Origin: Maribacter sp. HTCC2170
GTDB taxonomy: Bacteria > Bacteroidota > Bacteroidia > Flavobacteriales > Flavobacteriaceae
Length of the DNA stretch: 64,000 bases
NCBI RefSeq assembly: GCF_000153165.2
Contig: NC_014472.1
Coordinates: 1,547,501 to 1,611,500, forward strand
Direction: 5' to 3'
Of the stretch, positions 46,148 through 55,548 are shown piece by piece; position 1 is the first letter of the stretch; each line of letters begins with the position of its first letter. A program made the position numbers and the translations under genes. The notes under the pieces are model-generated. The model was not told where the DNA came from and made no database searches. It saw only the letters and a list, made by a program, of their open reading frames with translations.

Positions 46148-47653
46148 ATGAGTCGAAAAGTAAGAGTTAGGTTTGCACCAAGCCCCACAGGGCCATTACA
46201 TATAGGAGGAGTACGTACTGCTCTTTTTAATTATCTATTTGCTAAAAAACACAATGGTGACTTTGTTCTACGCATAGAGGATACAGATCAAAATAGGTAT
46301 GTTGAAGGCGCGGAACAGTACATTGTCGAAGCTTTAAATTGGTGTAATATCCCCTTTGATGAAGGACCAGGGAAAGATGGCGGATTTGGACCTTACAGAC
46401 AAAGTGAACGAAAGCATTTGTACAAAAGATACGCTGAAGAGTTAATAACTAAAGGAAAGGCGTATTACGCATTTGATACTTCTGAAAAATTGGATTTTCA
46501 TAGAAAAGACCATGAAGCAAAAGGGAAAACATTCATCTATAATTGGCACAACAGGTTAAAGCTTGAAAATTCTTTGTCCTTGACCAAGGAAGAAACACAG
46601 ACCAAATTGGATGCTGGCCATGACTACGTAGTCCGGTTCTTGACACCACAAGACCAGAAGCTTAAGTTAAATGATATCATTCGTGGCAAAATAGAAATAG
46701 ATACCAACATATTGGACGATAAAGTGCTGTTCAAGAGCGATGGTATGCCCACTTATCATTTGGCCAACATAGTTGATGACCATCTTATGGAAATCTCCCA
46801 TGTGATACGGGGTGAAGAATGGTTGCCATCTCTAGCCCTTCATCAATTATTGTATGATGCCTTTGAATGGCAAGCACCACTATTTGCGCATCTTCCTTTG
46901 ATTATGAAGCCCGTAGGCAAAGGAAAGCTAAGCAAGCGAGATGGTGAAAAAATGGGCTTTCCTGTGTTTCCATTAACTTGGAACGATTCTATTGGTTATC
47001 GTGAGGCGGGCTACTTCCCTGATGCGACAATCAATTTTTTAGCAATGCTCGGATGGAATCCTGGAACAGAGCAAGAGTTATTCAGCATGGAAGAACTTAA
47101 ACAAGATTTCAGCTTAGACCGTGTACATAAATCGGGAGCTCGTTTTGACCCAGACAAAACCAAATGGTATAATCATCAATATTTACAATCCAAACCAAAC
47201 AGTGAGCTTGCCAAATTGTTCATGGGTGAGTTAGAAGGCAAAGATGGTCTTGAGTCCATCCCCACTGAGCAGTTCATTGAGAAAGTGGTTGAGCTGATTA
47301 AAGAGCGAGCCAACTTTGTATCCGACTTTTGGGGATTAAGTGATTATTTCTTTAAAACTCCTGAGTTATATGATGAAAAAGCAATGCGCAAGCAGTGGAA
47401 AGAGGATACCCCAGACATTCTGAATGCAGTTGCTCAACTACTGGAAGGTATTGATGACTTTTCCTCTCAGAATATTGAAACGATAATTAAAGATTGGATA
47501 GGTAAACAAGAATTGTCCTTTGGAAAAGTAATGCCGCCATTACGACTGGTTATTGTTGGCGCTATGAAGGGTCCTCATTTATTTGACATCATGGACATGA
47601 TTGGTGCAGAAGAGAGCATTTCTAGAATTAAAAAAGCCATTTCCACACTTTAA
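46148..47653 (+). CDS. gltX: Glutamate--tRNA ligase
   Basis: A 501-residue class I aminoacyl-tRNA synthetase. The HIGH-type motif is FAPSPTGPLHIGGVRTALFN, cut here as PSPTGPLHIGG (11-21), and the KMSKS-type motif is GKLSKRDGEKMG. FLRIEDTDQNR-like (LRIEDTDQNRY) and the anticodon-binding C-terminal domain complete a full-length enzyme. It follows its own promoter and is not in an operon with alkB. Confidence 0.96.
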   Translation: MSRKVRVRFAPSPTGPLHIGGVRTALFNYLFAKKHNGDFVLRIEDTDQNRYVEGAEQYIVEALNWCNIPFDEGPGKDGGFGPYRQSERKHLYKRYAEELITKGKAYYAFDTSEKLDFHRKDHEAKGKTFIYNWHNRLKLENSLSLTKEETQTKLDAGHDYVVRFLTPQDQKLKLNDIIRGKIEIDTNILDDKVLFKSDGMPTYHLANIVDDHLMEISHVIRGEEWLPSLALHQLLYDAFEWQAPLFAHLPLIMKPVGKGKLSKRDGEKMGFPVFPLTWNDSIGYREAGYFPDATINFLAMLGWNPGTEQELFSMEELKQDFSLDRVHKSGARFDPDKTKWYNHQYLQSKPNSELAKLFMGELEGKDGLESIPTEQFIEKVVELIKERANFVSDFWGLSDYFFKTPELYDEKAMRKQWKEDTPDILNAVAQLLEGIDDFSSQNIETIIKDWIGKQELSFGKVMPPLRLVIVGAMKGPHLFDIMDMIGAEESISRIKKAISTL

Positions 47654-47742
47654 GAATCAAACTGTAACAAATTGCTCTATTTTCATACGTATATAATACC
47701 GTTAATTCGTAACTTCAATTCACTAACTAAAATCTAAATATC

Positions 47743-48663
47743 ATGGGCAATTTCTTTCTTATACCGATTATTTTTATCGGACTGATTATTCTCTTTTCAT
47801 CTTTTTTCACAGTTAAACAACAAACTGCTGTTATAGTTGAGCGTTTTGGAAAATTTCAAAGCATACGCCATTCCGGGCTTCAGATGAAAATTCCATTAAT
47901 TGACCGTATAGCTACTAGAGTTGGTCTAAAAATTCAACAACTTGATGTTATAGTTGAAACGAAAACTCTAGATGATGTATTTGTGAAACTAAAAATATCA
48001 GTTCAATACGTTGTTATTAAGGAAAAAGTATATGAGGCCTTTTATAAACTAGAGTACCCCCATGATCAAATTACTTCTTACGTATTCGATGTGGTGCGTG
48101 CAGAAGTTCCTAAAATGAAATTGGACGATGTGTTTGTGAAAAAAGATGATATCGCAATTGCTGTAAAATCTGAGCTCCAAGAGGCGATGATTAATTATGG
48201 TTATGACATCATTAAGACTTTGGTGACTGACATTGACCCAGACGCACAGGTAAAAGAAGCAATGAACCGTATCAATGCTTCTGAACGTGAAAAGATTGCC
48301 GCTCAGTTTGAGGGTGATGCCGCTCGTATTCTTATCGTAGAAAAAGCCAAGGCCGAAGCAGAGAGCAAAAGATTACAAGGACAAGGTATTGCAGACCAAC
48401 GTCGAGAAATTGCTCGTGGACTTGAAGAATCTGTAGAGGTATTGAACAAGGTTGGCATAAATTCTCAAGAAGCATCAGCTTTGATTGTTGTAACCCAACA
48501 TTATGACACACTACAATCAATAGGAGAGGAGACAAATACCAATTTAATATTACTTCCCAATTCTCCACAAGCGGGTAGCGATATGTTAAACAACATGGTT
48601 GCTTCATTTACGGCAAGTAATATGATCGGAGAAGAAATGAAAAAGAATAATCCAAAAAAATAA
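47743..48663 (+). CDS. SPFH/band 7 domain membrane protein (QmcA/stomatin-like)
   Basis: A 306-residue protein with one N-terminal membrane helix (about 3-22), the SPFH domain (TVKQQTAVIVERFGKF to about 190) and a C-terminal coiled coil rich in Ala/Glu (EREKIAAQFEGDAARILIVEKAKAE, shown only in part: EREKIAAQFEGDAARI). The family forms large ring assemblies at lipid microdomains and often regulates the FtsH protease. No NfeD partner gene is adjacent. A strong terminator follows. Confidence 0.9.
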   Translation: MGNFFLIPIIFIGLIILFSSFFTVKQQTAVIVERFGKFQSIRHSGLQMKIPLIDRIATRVGLKIQQLDVIVETKTLDDVFVKLKISVQYVVIKEKVYEAFYKLEYPHDQITSYVFDVVRAEVPKMKLDDVFVKKDDIAIAVKSELQEAMINYGYDIIKTLVTDIDPDAQVKEAMNRINASEREKIAAQFEGDAARILIVEKAKAEAESKRLQGQGIADQRREIARGLEESVEVLNKVGINSQEASALIVVTQHYDTLQSIGEETNTNLILLPNSPQAGSDMLNNMVASFTASNMIGEEMKKNNPKK

Positions 48664-48680
48664 TTGGATTACAATAAATA

Positions 48681-48716
48681 AAAAGCCTCCAATCAAAATT
48701 GGAGGCTTTTTTGTTT
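48681..48716 (+). terminator. Rho-independent terminator after the SPFH gene
   Basis: Stem AAAAGCCTCCAAT (48681-48693) / ATTGGAGGCTTTT (48698-48710), 4 nt loop, then a T-rich tail. The A run on the other side would allow use in the minus direction too, but the glnS stop lies 200 bp away. Confidence 0.9.
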
Positions 48717-48919
48717 TAAATGTTCATCTCTCGGTTGTTTTCTTCAATCAGAGTTACCTAATCATCAATACTTGTTCTAATGGCCTCTAAGTCCTTTTAA
48801 CAAATGACACCATCACATTGCATGACGGAAAATAAATAACTGCTCAAAAGCCCTTAAAACAGTACTATTTCAATAGATAATACCGATTGATATAATTTCA
48901 TCGATAAGAAATATCAATA

Positions 48920-50605
48920 CTAATTTTTTTGTTGGATTTTTGACCAGGTATCCCTTAATCCAACCGTTTTGTTAAAAACCAGTTTTTCGTCTGAACTATC
49001 TGGATCAACACAGAAATATCCCAATCGCTGAAATTGAACAATATCACCAACTTTAGAACTTTTTAAACTTGGCTCTAAAAACCCCTTAATGACGTTTAAA
49101 GAATCAGGATTCACAAATTCCATGAAATCTTTGTCTTTATGTGTATCCGGACTCTCATCTAAAAATAAACGATCATAAACTCTAATTTCTGCTTCCACTG
49201 CATGTTTAACTGAAACCCAATGCAACGTTCCTTTAACTTTGCGCAGACTTTCCTCAGTACCACTACCACTTTTGCTCTTGGGGTCATATGTACATTGTAT
49301 TTCTGTGATGTTGCCATTATCGTCCTTAGTACAGCTTTCGGCTTTAATGATATAAGCATTCTTCAAGCGTACTTCTCCACCAAGTTTTAATCTAAAGAAT
49401 TTACGGTTTGCTTCTTCCTTAAAATCATTACGCTCAATATAAATTTCACGAGAAAAAGGAACTTCTCTTGAACCTGCGGATTCATCACTAGGATTGTTCT
49501 CAGCATTTAACCATTCTTCAGAAGCCTCAGGGTAATTTGTTATCACGACCTTAATTGGGTCCAAAACGCCCATTACCCTTGGCGCTATTCTATTTAGATG
49601 CTCACGCACATGAAATTCCAACAATGAAACATCAATTAGATTCTCTCTTTTCGCTATTCCTATCGTATCAGCAAAACTCTTTATAGAATCTGGGGTATAT
49701 CCCCTTCTTCGTAATCCAGAAATGGTAGGCATGCGAGGATCGTCCCATCCATTTACAACACCGTCCTCAACCAATCTCAACAATTTGCGTTTACTTACAA
49801 CTGTATGACTCAAGTTTCTTCGAGCAAATTCTCTCTGTTTGGGTTTTACTTTTTCATTGTCATACACTTGGTCCAAAAACCAATTATACAATTCGCGATG
49901 AGGCAAGAACTCTAGCGTGCATAGGGAGTGTGACACCTGCTCAATATAATCACTTTCTCCATGTGTCCAATCATACATGGGGTAAATACACCAATCAGTA
50001 TTTGTTCTGTGATGTGCTTTATGCAATATCCGATACATGATTGGGTCACGCATAAGCATGTTCGAAGAGGACATATCAATCTTTGCTCTAAGCACATGCG
50101 TTCCTTCCTTAAAGTCACCATTTTTCATTGCTCTGAACAACTCAAGATTTTCTTCAACACTACGTTCTCTAAAAGGGCTATTCGTGCCTGGTTCTGTTGG
50201 TGTTCCCTTTTGGTTCGCCATTTCCTCGGAGGACTGACTATCTACGTAAGCTCTTCCATTTTGAATAAGCATTTCAGCCCAATCATAAAGTTCCTGAAAA
50301 TAATCTGAAGCATACCGTTCGGTATTCCACTTGTAGCCCAACCATTCCACATCCTGTTTAATGGCATCAACAAATTCCTGTTCCTCCTTAACCGGATTCG
50401 TGTCGTCAAACCTAAGATTTACAGGTGAATCATAACGCAATCCCAATCCAAAATTCAAGCAAATTGAACTAGCGTGTCCAATGTGCAGATACCCATTGGG
50501 TTCAGGTGGAAACCTAAAACGTAATTTCGCCTTTGGAAAGCCCTTTTCAAGGTCTTCTTCTATAATGTGTTCTATAAAATTCAATGATTTTGGAGCTTCA
50601 CTCAT
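48920..50605 (-). CDS. glnS: Glutamine--tRNA ligase
   Basis: A 561-residue class I synthetase. The HIGH motif is FPPEPNGYLHIGHASSICLN (shown: PPEPNGYLHIGHA) and the KMSKS-type motif is VVSKRKLLRLV. RFDDTNPVKEEQEFV and YPMYDWTHGESDYIE are GlnRS-specific. ATG at 50605 (MSEAPKSLNF) is chosen; an in-frame extension of 23 residues upstream has a different, Cys/Phe-rich composition and would overlap the candidate promoter TACATTTG (minus strand, 50626-50633). Presence of both gltX and glnS means no need for the transamidation route to Gln-tRNA. Confidence 0.95.
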   Translation of the reverse strand: MSEAPKSLNFIEHIIEEDLEKGFPKAKLRFRFPPEPNGYLHIGHASSICLNFGLGLRYDSPVNLRFDDTNPVKEEQEFVDAIKQDVEWLGYKWNTERYASDYFQELYDWAEMLIQNGRAYVDSQSSEEMANQKGTPTEPGTNSPFRERSVEENLELFRAMKNGDFKEGTHVLRAKIDMSSSNMLMRDPIMYRILHKAHHRTNTDWCIYPMYDWTHGESDYIEQVSHSLCTLEFLPHRELYNWFLDQVYDNEKVKPKQREFARRNLSHTVVSKRKLLRLVEDGVVNGWDDPRMPTISGLRRRGYTPDSIKSFADTIGIAKRENLIDVSLLEFHVREHLNRIAPRVMGVLDPIKVVITNYPEASEEWLNAENNPSDESAGSREVPFSREIYIERNDFKEEANRKFFRLKLGGEVRLKNAYIIKAESCTKDDNGNITEIQCTYDPKSKSGSGTEESLRKVKGTLHWVSVKHAVEAEIRVYDRLFLDESPDTHKDKDFMEFVNPDSLNVIKGFLEPSLKSSKVGDIVQFQRLGYFCVDPDSSDEKLVFNKTVGLRDTWSKIQQKN

Positions 50606-50625
50606 TTCACTTTTTTTAAGAAGTG

Positions 50626-50633
50626 CAAATGTA
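50626..50633 (-). promoter_or_regulatory. Candidate -7 element (TACATTTG) for glnS
   Basis: A TAnnTTTG match on the minus strand 20 bp before the chosen ATG, which supports that start over the longer frame. No clear -33 TTG. Confidence 0.4.
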
Positions 50634-50687
50634 GGAAAAATGCAGCTATTGCAGGCCATGAAATGCCCTAGCATACAAATATTGGGG

Positions 50688-50756
50688 TTTCACAACATAT
50701 TTGGGATGCGCCACAACAATAAGTTTCTAAACGCATAATTAAATAACATATTTGTT
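50688..50756 (+). promoter_or_regulatory. Direct-repeat activator-type promoter of the T9SS-B/PorP operon
   Basis: Half-sites TTTCACAACATA (50688-50699) and CGCCACAACAAT (50709-50720) have a 21 bp period. CATATTTG (50747-50754), one mismatch from TAnnTTTG, begins 35 bp after the second CACAAC core (50712). The geometry is identical to the element at 57348, where the segments TTTCACAACATA, ACAACAATAA and ATATTTGTT recur at the same offsets (0, 25, 60). Confidence 0.6.
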
Positions 50757-50876
50757 GTTGAATAGTTGTGATACTTTGTCAAAAGCGTTATTAAAAGCGT
50801 TAAACAGCGAAATCACAACAAATTCAAACCCCAAATCAAACAGCTAAAACACGTTGAACAAAAATTGTAACTACTT

Positions 50877-53132
50877 ATGAAATGTACATCAAAGTTCCGT
50901 TTCCACATGTTTCTTGTGGGATTTTTGCTGTTGACCCTCGCACCTCTTTCTGCACAAATCTTGGTAAATGAACCAGAACCAGCTGACAATCCAAATTTAG
51001 CCGGTAATTCACCGTGGACTGCCATTTGCGCAGGCGTTGGTGGTTTTAATGAATACTATGCCAAGATATCTTGGGCGGGTACAGCCAACAGTTCAAATGA
51101 ATTTATATTGGAATTGTCAGATGCCTCCGGAGATTTTACCAATGCTTCTGTCCTTGCCACAATCGATGACCAGAATGGTAATAGCTCAAAAGAATTTGAT
51201 ACTGAATTTGGGATTCCTACCGACACAAGAGGCCAAGGTTATAAGATAAGGGTAAGATCAACTGATCCCGCAAACACAAGTGCTGAGTCTCCCGCATACA
51301 ATATGTATTATATGGACGTTACTACAAATATCAACATCAGTGATGATGGTAGTGGTGTGCCCCCAGGAACTATTTGTGCAACAGGACCTATAACACTTCA
51401 AGTTGATAATGTTACCAATCCCGAAACCTATCAGTACATATGGTATATGAGTGGTTCACCTATAGGAGGTGAAACAGGACATACTTTAAATGTCACCGCC
51501 TCAGGAATGTATTTTGCATTGATAGACTACGGGCCTACATGTTCAGGTTCTGCAAACACAGATTCCAATATTGTAGATGTTACCATTGGTGGTGGTGGAG
51601 AAGGTATATTTATAAACCCACCATCCAAAACTGTGCTTTGCGCAGGTGAAACTGAAACCTTAAGTATAAACACAACTGATCCATCATGGAGTTATAGATG
51701 GTTTAAAGATAATGTTGAGATTTCTGGTGCTACTTTATCAACATATACTGTTGACGCCAACATCCCAGGATTTGAAGGTGATTATCAAATTGAGATTTCC
51801 TCTGCATCGATTTGCAACGAAATGTCGGCCGCAATAAGCATGAACAACGCCGATAGCTTTACTGCAACTAGAGATAATCCAGAAAACATAGTTTTGTTAC
51901 CATCACAAACCGAAACATTAAGCATTAGCACATCTGCTGTTTCACCAACATTTAAATGGTACAGAAATGGAGTAGAGATCTCAGGCCAAACTAATAACAC
52001 CCTAGATATTACACAGGATGGCACATATTACGCCGAAATCACACAAGGTGGTGGAACCTGTCCTGGAGCTATAAAAAATTCTGAAAACTCACTAGTAGTT
52101 ATACCAGCTTCTTTTGAACTTATTACTGATTATAATTCTTCTTATACGGCATGCGCTTCAACTGATATTGTATTGCAAGTACAGACTATCAATGCTGTAA
52201 TGCCTGACTTGAGCAAAATAGATGTTACTTCAAGTATTGCCACAGATTTCGCATATCAATGGAAACTAAATGGTACCGACATTTCAAGTGCAACCAATAA
52301 TTCTATTAGTTTGACAGATGTTTCTGAAAATGGTGATTATACAATTGAAGGAACCATAAGTACATATACGGCGCCATCCAATACATTGAATGTACAGCTT
52401 TTGACATCAGAAATCTTAACAATATCAAGCACCAGTACCGTTTATTGTAGTGCATCGGACATTGTAACCATTAGCACCGCTACAGACTTAAGTGGAGAAA
52501 CTTATGAATGGCAAAGAGACGGTGGCTCTGTTAATACAACAGATGGGGCTTTTGATGTAAATGAAACAGGAACATACCGATTGGTACTAGACAGGGGAGG
52601 TTGTTCGTTGACATCCAATGAAATTACTATTGCACCTCTAGATGCTTCCTTGATTACATTGAGTCCAGCAGGAGATGTAGTATTCCCAGAGGGTACTTCT
52701 AGAGCTGTAACAGCAAGTGGAGGAACCGCATATCGGTGGTACGACTCAAATAATGTGGAGATGAGTATTTCCGATTCTTATAATTTCACAACGGAAGGCA
52801 CCTATACTTTAGTTGCCAGTATTGATAATTGTGAAATTTCGAGACAGATTACCGTAACCTATTTAGATACATTCAGGGTCCCCAATGTGATTAGTGCAAA
52901 TGGTGATGGAATTAATGATCAATGGGTTATACCTAATTCCTATTCCAATAAATTGGATGTAAATGTCATTATTTACAATGAAAAAGGCGAAGAGGTTTTA
53001 AATGAGTTTGATTATAAAAACACATGGCCTTCATCTTCCATGTCATTTCCTAAGCAAAATATGGTTTTCTATTACAAAATCAGAAATGCTCAAGAAGTGC
53101 TGAAACAAGGCACAATAACCGTGATTAGATAA
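50877..53132 (+). CDS. Secreted protein with Ig-like domains and T9SS type B (gliding-associated) C-terminal domain
   Basis: A 751-residue exported protein. It has a signal peptide (about 1-27, ending PLSAQ) and several Ig/PKD-like domains with recurring W(Y)-x-x-[GD]-[GS]-x-x-I and ADG/ENGDY turns (for example FKWYRNGVEISGQ and YQWKLNGTDISS). The last 90 residues form a type B sorting domain: FRVPNVISANGDGINDQWVI, VIIYNEKGEEV and TITVIR at the very end. Such domains direct T9SS secretion and surface attachment through dedicated PorP/SprF partners. The next gene is such a partner, 8 bp away. Confidence 0.9.
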   Translation: MKCTSKFRFHMFLVGFLLLTLAPLSAQILVNEPEPADNPNLAGNSPWTAICAGVGGFNEYYAKISWAGTANSSNEFILELSDASGDFTNASVLATIDDQNGNSSKEFDTEFGIPTDTRGQGYKIRVRSTDPANTSAESPAYNMYYMDVTTNINISDDGSGVPPGTICATGPITLQVDNVTNPETYQYIWYMSGSPIGGETGHTLNVTASGMYFALIDYGPTCSGSANTDSNIVDVTIGGGGEGIFINPPSKTVLCAGETETLSINTTDPSWSYRWFKDNVEISGATLSTYTVDANIPGFEGDYQIEISSASICNEMSAAISMNNADSFTATRDNPENIVLLPSQTETLSISTSAVSPTFKWYRNGVEISGQTNNTLDITQDGTYYAEITQGGGTCPGAIKNSENSLVVIPASFELITDYNSSYTACASTDIVLQVQTINAVMPDLSKIDVTSSIATDFAYQWKLNGTDISSATNNSISLTDVSENGDYTIEGTISTYTAPSNTLNVQLLTSEILTISSTSTVYCSASDIVTISTATDLSGETYEWQRDGGSVNTTDGAFDVNETGTYRLVLDRGGCSLTSNEITIAPLDASLITLSPAGDVVFPEGTSRAVTASGGTAYRWYDSNNVEMSISDSYNFTTEGTYTLVASIDNCEISRQITVTYLDTFRVPNVISANGDGINDQWVIPNSYSNKLDVNVIIYNEKGEEVLNEFDYKNTWPSSSMSFPKQNMVFYYKIRNAQEVLKQGTITVIR

Positions 53133-53140
53133 CTATTACA

Positions 53141-55357
53141 ATGCTTAAGAAAAATATATTATTCATATTGTTGTTTGTTCTGTCTTTGGTCAAAGCCAAC
53201 GCTCAAGAAGATACGCCATTTGTTCCTTATGATGTGCCATCGCAGAACTTGTTAAAATACAACCGATTCTTAATAAACCCAACATTTTCAACGGTTCGGG
53301 AAGATGTTTCCTATGTGAATCTTTTACACAGAAACCAATCGGTACAATTTGATGATAACAACCAAAACTATTTCTTAAGCTATAGTGGTCGTATCAGTGA
53401 TAAAACAGGACTTGGACTAAGTTTGTACCAACAACGAGAAGGAACCGTTACAAACTTTGGCGTCCTAGCAAACTACGCATATGGTATTAAACTAAGTGAT
53501 AAAAGTAATTTTACTTTCGGCGCCAATGTTTCTTATTATAACAGTGGTTTTGACATTAATCGTGTTACAACCGTTGAGGATGATCCATTCTTGGCAGGTT
53601 TACAGGATAGCAACTTGTTATCCTTTCAACCAGGTTTCAACATTTCCTATGGAAAGTTTGATTTTGGGCTTTTTGCAGAGAATCTTTTTGATTACAATCT
53701 TAAAACAAGTGAATCAGTTACCGAATTTGCAGATAAAACCTTTTCTGGCCATTTACAATACACCCATGATTTTGAAAATGCCTCTGGTGCACTAGAAGGT
53801 GGTCGGTTAATGCCTTTGGCGAGAGCTAGAAAAGTCGGTGAAGATGATATCGTTTTTGGGGGTAGCCTTATACTTGACCTTCCAAAATTAGGATGGGTAC
53901 AAGGCGGTTACGATAGTTTCTATGGCGCCTCTGCCGGTGTCGGATTTAACCTCAACAAAAGACTTTCGTTAGGTTATACCATGGAAAAAGGGCTTTCAAA
54001 TAACTTTGACAATTTCGGAGTTACTCACGAAATATCCTTTGCTTATTCATTTACCCCTAACCTGACTGAGGATCGCGTATTCTTGGAAAACAATAATGAT
54101 GATCTGGTTGATTCCAATGAACTTCCATTAGAAGATACAGTTGCAAGTAATGAGCAGTTAGAAGAGTTACAGAAAAAACTAGCAGAGAATGATGCAATTA
54201 TTGCTGAATTGATGTTTCGCCAGGATTCGTTAGAACTAAATCGCAAGCAAGATTTGGAAAAACGTTTTGAAATGGTAATGCGCATGGTTCGAAATGAGAC
54301 GAAAGGCGAGCGTCCAGATCTAGAGAAAAAAGCAGAAAAACTATTCTTAGGGGACAACTCGGATATTGCAATGGCTTCAAAAAATGCTAGTAATGACGGA
54401 AAGGAAGATGCACACGAAGACAAATATACCGAGCAGTTTAATGATAAATTACCCCCTGCACCCAAAGAAGATGAATTTATTAAGGAGAAGGACGCGGTAT
54501 TGGCAGTAAATAAAAATGATAGGCCAAAAGCTAACGACAAACCTGTGTTTGACGTCAATCAACCATCTCAAAAAGTAAAAGAGGCCGTAGCTGCGACTAA
54601 AATTAAATCAGATTTACCTCAGGTTGCATCTAGAGACAATACACGACGCTCAAAAAATGTTGAACACGTAACTAAAGCCAAAAAAGTTAAAAGTCGAAAA
54701 TTTAGAGATTTGCAAGGTATAAAAGACGGCTACTATCTTGTTGCCAATGTTTATAAAGGTGGTCAGTATATGACCAAGTTTATCAATGGTCTTAAGCAAA
54801 AAGGAATTTCTGCTGATTATATTGACAACCCCAATAACGGTCTTAAATATGTTTATTTAGAACGTCACAATACATGGCAAGAAGCTGTTGATGCTCATAA
54901 AAGCAATATTAATGGTCAATATGATGGTCTAACATGGATCATGAATGTTGACAACCGATATACCAATGAGGCCTATGTAGAAAACACTAATAAGGTCAAA
55001 GAAAGGTCCTCTAAGTATAATGATGACGTTCTACAACAAAACATTGTGGTCAAAGACAAGGTAACGGCTAACAAGCAAGAGCCAAGAACTCAAAAAATCA
55101 ACGGTGTTGATTCTGGATACTACTTAATTGCCAATGTTTTTGCGAACCCAAAAAACGCAAACAGGTTTGTTAAGTTATTAAACTCCTACGGACTTAGTGC
55201 AAGCTATTTTGTCAACCCTGAGAACAATTATAGGTATGTTTATCTTAAACGTCACCGATCTTGGAACAATGCGCTTCTTTCTTATTACACCAAGCTTAAT
55301 GATGCCTATGACGATAAAATGTGGATTATGCGGGTTACCCCTGGCCAAATCGCTTAA
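53141..55357 (+). CDS. PorP/SprF family type IX secretion membrane protein with two C-terminal SPOR-like modules
   Basis: A 738-residue protein. A signal peptide (1-22) precedes the PorP/SprF outer-membrane beta-barrel-like domain (about 25-310; starts VPSQNLLKYNRFLINPTFS). A coiled coil (about 335-385) and a charged linker (385-520) follow. The end holds two SPOR-like modules, 525-603 and 655-732, each starting GYYL[VI]ANV and ending W[IM]M[NR]V. Most PorP/SprF proteins stop after the barrel at about 300-350 residues, so the extension is notable. It probably assists export or anchoring of the type B cargo encoded just upstream. The modules match that in the OmpA-like protein at 28365. Confidence 0.88.
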   Translation: MLKKNILFILLFVLSLVKANAQEDTPFVPYDVPSQNLLKYNRFLINPTFSTVREDVSYVNLLHRNQSVQFDDNNQNYFLSYSGRISDKTGLGLSLYQQREGTVTNFGVLANYAYGIKLSDKSNFTFGANVSYYNSGFDINRVTTVEDDPFLAGLQDSNLLSFQPGFNISYGKFDFGLFAENLFDYNLKTSESVTEFADKTFSGHLQYTHDFENASGALEGGRLMPLARARKVGEDDIVFGGSLILDLPKLGWVQGGYDSFYGASAGVGFNLNKRLSLGYTMEKGLSNNFDNFGVTHEISFAYSFTPNLTEDRVFLENNNDDLVDSNELPLEDTVASNEQLEELQKKLAENDAIIAELMFRQDSLELNRKQDLEKRFEMVMRMVRNETKGERPDLEKKAEKLFLGDNSDIAMASKNASNDGKEDAHEDKYTEQFNDKLPPAPKEDEFIKEKDAVLAVNKNDRPKANDKPVFDVNQPSQKVKEAVAATKIKSDLPQVASRDNTRRSKNVEHVTKAKKVKSRKFRDLQGIKDGYYLVANVYKGGQYMTKFINGLKQKGISADYIDNPNNGLKYVYLERHNTWQEAVDAHKSNINGQYDGLTWIMNVDNRYTNEAYVENTNKVKERSSKYNDDVLQQNIVVKDKVTANKQEPRTQKINGVDSGYYLIANVFANPKNANRFVKLLNSYGLSASYFVNPENNYRYVYLKRHRSWNNALLSYYTKLNDAYDDKMWIMRVTPGQIA

Positions 55358-55548
55358 CGTATACAGGTTATTGGTTTTGTTAGCCCTATAAAGTTGACCC
55401 AATATTATATCAAAGAATCATTCTATAGACATTTAGGGCACAGGACATGTCTTCTCAGTTGAAATCTTTGTTGTTCTTTCATTATTTGTTTAGCTCTACT
55501 TCAATTGCTTTAAGAACTAATTTGATATATTCTTTTACTTTTTCATCA

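Noticed and set aside
50606-50674. N-terminal extension of glnS
   Set aside because: The extra 23 residues do not resemble GlnRS and would cover the likely promoter.
54043-54558. 171-residue Ser/Phe-rich frame opposite the PorP-like gene
   Set aside because: A shadow of the charged coiled coil and linker; no start context or homology.
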